From NCBI GenBank assembly GCA_019418235.1, contig DYCH01000054.1, forward strand, positions 20,888 through 32,364: a stretch of 11,477 bases of DNA, read 5' to 3'. Of the stretch, positions 7,773 to 11,477 are shown piece after piece. Under the pieces are notes generated by a model. The model was not told where the DNA came from. It saw only the letters and a list, made by a program, of their open reading frames with translations, and did no database searches. The position numbers and the translations under genes were made by a program. Each line of letters opens with the position of its first letter. Positions within the stretch are counted from its first letter, which is position 1. This stretch comes from Sutterella sp. Its GTDB lineage: Bacteria > Pseudomonadota > Gammaproteobacteria > Burkholderiales > Burkholderiaceae_F.

Positions 7773-7895
7773 TTAGGAAGCGTTTGTTGAGGCGGAGGAG
7801 AAGCGATGGAAGCTAAAGCAAGAACGACAAACGAAACACATAATGTGACGTATGCGTCTTATGACGCTATTTTGTACGTAGGCATTAACATGCAT
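7773..7895 (-). CDS. speFL: SpeFL-like ornithine-sensing leader peptide
   Basis: A 40-codon ORF reading ATG at 7895 to TAA at 7775-7773, with AGGAGA (7907-7902) six bases before the start. Residues 12-14 are IRR, 17-19 HIM, then F21, R24, F27, F29, H30 and F32. E. coli SpeFL (34 residues, recalled) has IRR at 11-13, HIM at 16-18, F20, R23, F26, F28, H29 and F31, so the pattern matches with a constant one-residue offset and no gaps. In E. coli this nascent peptide captures L-ornithine in the exit tunnel, stalls the ribosome and prevents Rho termination before speF. Position and strand upstream of speF-potE are the same here. It differs after F32: eight residues (S33-S40) follow, against three in E. 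coli, and the stop is TAA. ATA and AGA codons occur around the IRR sensor. Function is inferred; the homology looks strong. Confidence 0.87.
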   Translation of the reverse strand: MHVNAYVQNSVIRRIRHIMCFVCRSCFSFHRFSSASTNAS

Positions 7896-8044
7896 TTGAA
7901 TTCTCCTAAGGGACTAGCGAATCATCGCACTTATTTGCTCTGGTCTTTTTAGGGATCTTGAACTCTAATTTCTCAAGGGAGTTTTAGTTCTGGTGAGAGA
8001 TTGAGTTCTTGTTTTTTTATCTCTTAGAGACCGAACGCATATCA
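7896..8044 (-). promoter_or_regulatory. 5' leader of speFL transcript
   Basis: About 140 bases between the candidate promoter and speFL. On the minus strand GAACTC (8007-8002) can pair with GAGTTC (7963-7958), and a TCTC/GAGA mini-hairpin lies near 8029-8019, so the leader is probably folded. A seven-codon ATG frame at 8040 overlaps the expected transcription start and has no ribosome binding site, so I do not call it. No known riboswitch class is recognised. Confidence 0.35.
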
Positions 8045-8072
8045 GTATTACACTATTTTCAAAATAATGCAA
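8045..8072 (-). promoter_or_regulatory. Candidate sigma-70 promoter of speFL-speF-potE
   Basis: Minus strand TTGCAT (8072-8067), 16-base spacer, TAATAC (8050-8045), predicting a start near 8038. An A/T-rich tract immediately upstream (about 8100-8080) could act as an UP element. The spacer is short by one base and the -35 is imperfect. Confidence 0.45.
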
Positions 8073-8116
8073 TCTACTTAGATATATTTTTTTTGTAACA
8101 GGCTTGCAAAAATAAG

Positions 8117-8160
8117 AAAAAGCCTCAATCGCCCGTATATCAGGGGATTAAGGCTTTTTT
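8117..8160 (-). terminator. Intrinsic terminator after BPSS1780-type gene
   Basis: Arms 8117-8130 (AAAAAGCCTCAATC) and 8146-8159 pair with a single mismatch, with further CCC/GGG pairing inside. On the minus strand the stem is flanked by a run of T residues. It lies 24 bases beyond the stop of the membrane protein gene and insulates it from the speF promoter. Confidence 0.9.
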
Positions 8161-8183
8161 AAGATTTTTTCTATACTTAGATG

Positions 8184-8960
8184 TTACAAATTTTCGATAG
8201 GGATATCGCCGTAAATGTCACACCACATGGGCCAAATTGTGCTGTAAGCCAAGGTTGTCAAAGCGAGGGCTGCGGGCACAACGATAAACATGGAAACGTC
8301 GTGCAAACGGAAGGCATCGAGTAAGAAAATAAGCGCAAAAGAACTCGTCATGGTGATGATGCCGATAATGATCAAAAGCACCAAAATCGCCAGCCAATTT
8401 CGCAAACAACCGAAGAACGAATAAAACACCGCCTTGGTCACTGTCATGTTTTTCCAAGCGATTAACGCCGGAGCAAACCATGTGGCCATTTGACCGAGCG
8501 TGTAGAGCACCAACGTGATCACAATCGCCGTGTAGGGGAGGTTCGCAAAAACAGAATCCCACACCAAGCGACCGTCTTGGATTTGCCACTTGGCAATTTC
8601 ATCCATCGCTGTTAATGCATAAGCAAAGTTAGCTGCCACTAAAAAGCCCCCGTAGACGAGTCCCACGCGGAAAAGACGCATGCGTTGAGAGGGCTCTTTG
8701 AAAAGGGCAACGAGAATTTGGTAAGTGGGTTGACGATTTTCTTCAGCGTCTTTGGTGGCGTTAATGACCAACATCGTGCCAAAGGGCATAAAGAGGGCCG
8801 CAATCACCAAACCGATGAAGGGTAGTGATGTCAAAACCGACATCATGAAAACGTAAAAAATCACAATGCTCGCCAAACCAAACGGGGCCTGGCGTAAAGC
8901 GAAGGCCCCGCGTTTAATCCATTGAATGGGCGAGGAAACAGCAGCAATATGTCCTTGCAT
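8184..8960 (-). CDS. BPSS1780-family integral membrane protein
   Basis: A 258-residue polytopic inner-membrane protein of unknown function. The N-terminal segment with SPIQWIKRGAFALRQAPFGL resembles proteins annotated as BPSS1780 family, found mainly in Burkholderiales. About six hydrophobic spans are visible (roughly 29-45, 48-67, 97-115, 141-160, 187-213, 222-245), with a charged loop at 69-97. No catalytic motif is seen. The ATG at 8960 begins three bases after the upstream gene's stop and has no good ribosome binding site of its own, so its translation is probably coupled to that gene. The family name rests on recollection of sequence style and could be wrong; the membrane topology is clear. 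Confidence 0.75.
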   Translation of the reverse strand: MQGHIAAVSSPIQWIKRGAFALRQAPFGLASIVIFYVFMMSVLTSLPFIGLVIAALFMPFGTMLVINATKDAEENRQPTYQILVALFKEPSQRMRLFRVGLVYGGFLVAANFAYALTAMDEIAKWQIQDGRLVWDSVFANLPYTAIVITLVLYTLGQMATWFAPALIAWKNMTVTKAVFYSFFGCLRNWLAILVLLIIIGIITMTSSFALIFLLDAFRLHDVSMFIVVPAALALTTLAYSTIWPMWCDIYGDIPIENL

Positions 8961-8963
8961 GAA

Positions 8964-9428
8964 TTAGAACCCGAAGTTAATAAATTTTGGCGTACCTAAC
9001 GTGCCTTTGCGTTGACCCGCATCCACAGGAGACGGACGATCGGCTTTGTTTTCCACAGAGTACGGAATATGAGTGGAACCCGGCGTGACCACGTATTCGG
9101 TGACGCGATTATTTTGGTCGCGAACCGTTTCGATTTCCGTGCGAGAGCTTTCCGGTTTGTTGATTTTGCCGGCTGCGCGATCCTTACGGGCCTTTGCGTA
9201 ATCCTCACTCGTGGGTGCTAAGTTCGGATTGGGAGAGGCGTAGGTTTTTGACTTTTCTTGCATACGTTCATAACCGGTGGCTTGACGGCCTTGCGAGTCT
9301 TTATTCGTCAAGCTTTTTTGCGACAGTTGCGGAGGTGTTAAGTCACTTTGGGAAGCGCTAGGTGCGGCATAAGCCGATTGGCATAAAGCAAGTCCTAAAG
9401 CAGAGGCTATGATAAGTGTTTTTTTCAT
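8964..9428 (-). CDS. Secreted protein of unknown function
   Basis: A 154-residue exported protein. The first 21 residues form a classical signal peptide (MKK, hydrophobic LIIASALGLAL, cleavage after AYA). C16 is preceded by LAL, a poor lipobox, so an ordinary periplasmic protein is more likely than a lipoprotein. The mature part is short, polar and probably extended. Its C-terminal section (TEIETVRDQNNRVTEYVV, then GTLGTPKFINFGF) faintly recalls the small DUF2782 proteins of betaproteobacteria, but I would not assign that. A frame-initial ATG lies at 9434, yet GGAA directly abuts it and sits six bases before the ATG at 9428, so 9428 is chosen. It is the first gene of a two-gene operon with the membrane protein, suggesting a shared envelope role. 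Confidence 0.8.
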   Translation of the reverse strand: MKKTLIIASALGLALCQSAYAAPSASQSDLTPPQLSQKSLTNKDSQGRQATGYERMQEKSKTYASPNPNLAPTSEDYAKARKDRAAGKINKPESSRTEIETVRDQNNRVTEYVVTPGSTHIPYSVENKADRPSPVDAGQRKGTLGTPKFINFGF

Positions 9429-9466
9429 AATCATTTCCGATTCAAAATATGTGTCTATCTGCTTTG

Positions 9467-9494
9467 ATTATAACGAAGCCAAAGGGCCTGACAG
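9467..9494 (-). promoter_or_regulatory. Sigma-70 promoter of the secreted/membrane pair
   Basis: Perfect TATAAT on the minus strand (9472-9467) with CTGTCA (9494-9489) 16 bases upstream. The predicted start is near 9460, giving a short leader to the ATG at 9428. Confidence 0.6.
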
Positions 9495-9512
9495 GAATAT
9501 TTAAAGTAAGTA

Positions 9513-9524
9513 TGCGTTAACGCA
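9513..9524. promoter_or_regulatory. Palindrome between divergent promoters
   Basis: TGCGTTAACGCA is a perfect 12-bp palindrome in the gap between the minus-strand secreted-protein gene and the plus-strand acetyltransferase gene. It lies upstream of both promoter candidates. It could bind a dimeric regulator; no regulator gene lies nearby to suggest which. Confidence 0.35.
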
Positions 9525-9535
9525 AAAACAACATA

Positions 9536-9566
9536 TTGAGAGCTGCAATTTAAGCTCAGCTATACT
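9536..9566 (+). promoter_or_regulatory. Weak promoter candidate for GNAT gene
   Basis: TATACT at 9561-9566 is a reasonable -10. The nearest -35 candidate, TTGAGA at 9536-9541, is 19 bases away, which is long. A GAGCT/AGCTC inverted repeat (9540-9544, 9553-9557) lies between them. Confidence 0.35.
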
Positions 9567-9607
9567 GCTTAAAAGTCATTTCAATCGATTTCTTTTTGAG
9601 GTTTTTG

Positions 9608-10117
9608 ATGTTTATTCGTGAGGAAAAACCATCCGACCATAAGGCAGTCTTTGATTTAATTAAAGAGGCGTTTTTGGGTGCTCAACACAGTGATGGCACC
9701 GAGCAAAATTTGGTGGAAAATCTTCGAAAGGGAACGTCGTTTGTTGCCGAGTTATCGTTGGTTGTCGTGGAAAACGATGAGATTGTGGGCTATGTGCTTT
9801 TCACCGAAGGAAAGATTGGAGAGGAAGCTGTGCTTGTGTTGGCTCCTTTGTCGGTTAAACCATCGCATCAACGCATGGGAATTGGCAAAGCTTTGGTTAA
9901 TCGGGGACACGAAGTTGCTCGAGCATTGGGCTACAACTATTCTTTTGTTTTGGGAAGCGAACGCTACTATCCGAAGTTTGGTTATGTCCCAGCAAGTACC
10001 CTTGGTTTTGAGGTGCCCGAAGGTTTTCCTGAAATCAACTTCATGGCAACCAAATTGCGAACTGACGCACCCCAATTAAAAGGATTTTTGGTCTATCCGG
10101 AGGAATTCGGAATTTAA
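9608..10117 (+). CDS. GNAT-family N-acetyltransferase (YhbS-like)
   Basis: A 169-residue cytoplasmic acetyltransferase that should transfer an acetyl group from acetyl-CoA to an amine; the substrate is unknown. The fold order is visible: an N-terminal strand-helix (IREEKPSDHKAVFDLIKEAF), beta strands ending in LVLAPLSVKP, the acetyl-CoA pyrophosphate loop QRMGIGKA (88-95), then LGSERYYPKFGYVPAS. That last segment resembles E. coli YhbS and related proteins. The reading frame extends upstream to a TTG at 9596, but GAGG at 9598-9601 sits six bases before the ATG at 9608, so the ATG is preferred. The gene stands alone on this strand, divergent from the secreted-protein operon and 143 bases before the transporter gene. 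Confidence 0.88.
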   Translation: MFIREEKPSDHKAVFDLIKEAFLGAQHSDGTEQNLVENLRKGTSFVAELSLVVVENDEIVGYVLFTEGKIGEEAVLVLAPLSVKPSHQRMGIGKALVNRGHEVARALGYNYSFVLGSERYYPKFGYVPASTLGFEVPEGFPEINFMATKLRTDAPQLKGFLVYPEEFGI

Positions 10118-10180
10118 CGCTCATCTCTTGCAATTGTGGGAAACGATTAGACAAAGAAACATATCCCATGCAGTCAAAAG

Positions 10181-10226
10181 CCTATAATGGATACTAGGTT
10201 TGTGTTGTTGACGAAAGGCTTATAGG
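10181..10226 (+). promoter_or_regulatory. Possible -10 region upstream of EamA gene
   Basis: A perfect TATAAT occurs at 10183-10188, but no good -35 lies 16-18 bases before it. A CCTATAA (10181-10187) and a later TTATAGG form a short inverted repeat over the element. An independent promoter for the transporter gene is plausible only. Confidence 0.25.
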
Positions 10227-10260
10227 GAAGCACTTACGCCAAAAGGTAAAGTAGCCAAGT

Positions 10261-11172
10261 ATGCAATCACTTTGGATGGTTGTTTCCGCATTGTTCTTTG
10301 CGTTCTATGCGGTTTTCGTAAAGTTAGCAGGTCTTGACGGCATTTCATCTTTTGAAGTGCTCTTTTATCGATCAATTTTCGGATTGGTTGTCTTTTCATT
10401 GATGATGCATCGAAAGGGGATTGGGTTTACAACGCGTTACCCCTTTGATCACGGTCTTCGATCATTTGTTGGTGCCGGTGCGATTTTGGCAGGCATCTAC
10501 TCCATTTCTCATTTAAATATCGGCTTGGCAATGACGCTTAATTACACCTCGTCCCTTTTCTTAGGGTGCTTTGCCATTGCCAGTGCCATTCGCACGCACG
10601 GTCAAATTAACTGGAAGCTTCTCTCAACCCTTATTTTAGGGTTTGGCGGCGTGGTCACGATGCTCTCTCCGACCATTGCGCCACACGAATATGGAGCTGC
10701 GCTTGTGGGGCTTTCCGCCGGTTTTTGTACCTCCGTTGCCGTTTCTTTTGTTAAGCGCTTAGGCATCAAAAAAGAGCCTGAATTGCGCATCCTTTTTTAC
10801 TTTGTCTTGGTCGGCATGGTGACAGGTCTCGTAGGGACGTTTATCACGGGTGGTTTCCATGCGCCGTCCATGGCCGGTTGGTGCTATTTGTTGGGGATTT
10901 CGGTTACGGCAACCTGCGCACAATTTTGCTTAACGAGAGCTTTCTCGCGAGGCAATATTGTTTTAAGCGGTGCCCTTCAATACACGGTGATTTTATTTTC
11001 AACGGTGATGGGCGAAATTGTCTTTGCTGAACCCGTTACAATCCCTGTTGTTATTGGGATGATCATTATTGTGGTCACGGGTATTTTGGCAAGCCTATTG
11101 ACGCGAAAAGAGCAGAAAAAGGCAAGCGAGCACATCAAAGAACGGCAACGTCGTGCCGGTATGGAAGTATGA
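10261..11172 (+). CDS. EamA/DMT-superfamily transporter
   Basis: A 303-residue inner-membrane protein with about ten hydrophobic helices in two repeated EamA halves (roughly 1-135 and 145-280), the usual drug/metabolite transporter build. It ends in a basic cytoplasmic tail (RKEQKKASEHIKERQRR). Such proteins export or import amino acids, nucleosides or other small metabolites; nothing visible fixes the substrate. An in-frame TAG at 10252-10254 rules out a longer N-terminus. The ATG at 10261 opens directly into the first helix, but its only Shine-Dalgarno-like run (AAGG) is about 14 bases away, so initiation is likely weak. No neighbour suggests a pathway. Confidence 0.9.
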   Translation: MQSLWMVVSALFFAFYAVFVKLAGLDGISSFEVLFYRSIFGLVVFSLMMHRKGIGFTTRYPFDHGLRSFVGAGAILAGIYSISHLNIGLAMTLNYTSSLFLGCFAIASAIRTHGQINWKLLSTLILGFGGVVTMLSPTIAPHEYGAALVGLSAGFCTSVAVSFVKRLGIKKEPELRILFYFVLVGMVTGLVGTFITGGFHAPSMAGWCYLLGISVTATCAQFCLTRAFSRGNIVLSGALQYTVILFSTVMGEIVFAEPVTIPVVIGMIIIVVTGILASLLTRKEQKKASEHIKERQRRAGMEV

Positions 11173-11183
11173 CGGAAAGATTA

Positions 11184-11232
11184 AAGGGGGTGTTGATAAA
11201 GTCGAGTATTTCGATTTAGACAACATCCCCTT
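11184..11232 (+). terminator. Possible terminator after the EamA gene
   Basis: Arms 11184-11195 and 11221-11232 (AAGGGGGTGTTG with CAACATCCCCTT) pair over 12 bp with one G-T wobble. Inside, AAGTCGA and TCGATTT can extend the stem. It lies 11 bases past the stop, but the following T content (TTATTTATG) is only moderate. Confidence 0.55.
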
Positions 11233-11391
11233 ATTTATGCTCACAATGTCGATCCTACGAAAGATGCGAATGAGAAAATGTTCTAATATTGTATTTGCTT
11301 CGTAGACAGTGTGTAGCAATGAATCAACGACTCTGTTTAGTGCTAAAGTTTTGCATGGTAAGCGGATTCCTAGACAGTTTCATCTTACTAG
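11233..11391. other. Intergenic stretch without recognised gene
   Basis: No convincing ORF, tRNA or known RNA is seen. A 7-bp inverted repeat, CTACGAA (11255-11261) and TTCGTAG (11299-11305), is the only structure noted. Confidence 0.4.
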
Positions 11392-11426
11392 CTAAGCCCT
11401 GGGATTCGCTTCCCCGGGCTAGGTTT
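11392..11426 (+). terminator. Terminator-like hairpin, intron target site
   Basis: AGCCC (11395-11399) pairs with GGGCT (11416-11420). After one mismatch, GGGA pairs with TCCC around the six-base loop TTCGCT, and CT/AG extends the base with a bulged A. The stem is followed by AGGTTT, after which the intron begins, so the T tract of the terminator appears interrupted. Class C group II introns typically insert just after such stem-loops. Confidence 0.65.
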
Positions 11427-11477
11427 GTGCGCACGACATGTGTGCTGTTCTAGCGGGTGAAAGTCCCGTGGTCGGGC
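11427..11477 (+). mobile_element. Group II intron (class C), 5' end only
   Basis: The sequence starts with GTGCG, the bacterial group II 5' splice-site consensus GUGYG. It continues with a GC-ACGACATGTGTGC helix and then CGGGTGAAAGTCCCG. The order and spacing match the start of domain I in class IIC introns such as the recalled Oceanobacillus iheyensis intron (GUGUGCCCGGCAUGGGUGC, later GGGUGAGAGUCCC). Group II introns are self-splicing ribozymes that retrotranspose with an encoded reverse transcriptase/maturase. Only 51 bases are in the window, so an encoded maturase and intactness cannot be judged. The intron reads in the + direction. Confidence 0.85.

Noticed and set aside
8017..8040. Seven-codon ORF (ATG at 8040) as a second leader peptide
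   Set aside because: Its ATG coincides with the predicted transcription start, has no ribosome binding site, and the peptide shows no resemblance to known leaders.
9596..9607. TTG start adding four residues to the acetyltransferase
   Set aside because: GAGG overlaps that TTG and is six bases from the ATG at 9608.
11250..11426. Integron attC site as target of the intron
   Set aside because: Some class C introns use attC sites, but I see no paired RYYYAAC/GTTRRRY core sites or integrase; the hairpin plus TTT fits the terminator type of target better.
1..11477. CRISPR array, tRNA, rRNA or prophage
   Set aside because: No regularly spaced repeats, no tRNA-like cloverleaf and no phage genes were seen in any intergenic stretch.

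Overview
The window looks like chromosomal DNA of a gut-type betaproteobacterium, most likely a Burkholderiales member of the Sutterellaceae/Parasutterella kind. The support is the AlaS-TusA pair, a membrane protein of the Burkholderiales-centred BPSS1780 type, moderate GC with AT-rich intergenic DNA, and genes suited to low-oxygen, acid-exposed life (ornithine decarboxylase/antiporter, ferredoxin-nitroreductase). The genus is inference; no rRNA or other decisive marker is present.

Layout. Positions 23-2873 (+): alaS and a one-base-spaced tusA-like gene, closed by a strong terminator at 2891-2931. Positions 2932-3044: a convergent intergenic gap with a perfect 14-bp inverted repeat and an FNR-box-like palindrome. 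Positions 3045-3863 (-): a 2x[4Fe-4S] ferredoxin-nitroreductase fusion. Positions 3923-8072 (-): an ornithine decarboxylation operon of promoter, leader peptide speFL, speF, potE and terminator. Positions 8117-9494 (-): a secreted protein and a BPSS1780-type membrane protein with their promoter and terminator. Positions 9608-10117 (+): a GNAT acetyltransferase. Positions 10261-11172 (+): an EamA/DMT transporter. Positions 11184-11426: hairpins. Positions 11427-11477: the 5' end of a group IIC intron, cut by the window edge.

The most interesting item is a 40-codon ORF too short for routine gene calling (7895 down to 7773). It has a good ribosome binding site and lies about 220 nt upstream of speF. 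Its product carries the residue pattern of the E. coli ornithine-sensing arrest peptide SpeFL (IRR, HIM, then spaced F, R, F, FH and F) but has a different, longer C-terminus. It points to ornithine-induced control of speF-potE by ribosome arrest in a betaproteobacterium, possibly with arrest at a sense codon rather than at the stop codon. SpeF would turn ornithine into putrescine and CO2, consuming a proton, and PotE would exchange putrescine for ornithine.

The second notable item is the right edge. A terminator-like hairpin followed by TTT is interrupted exactly there by GTGCG and the conserved first helices of a bacterial class C group II intron, the insertion preference known for that class.
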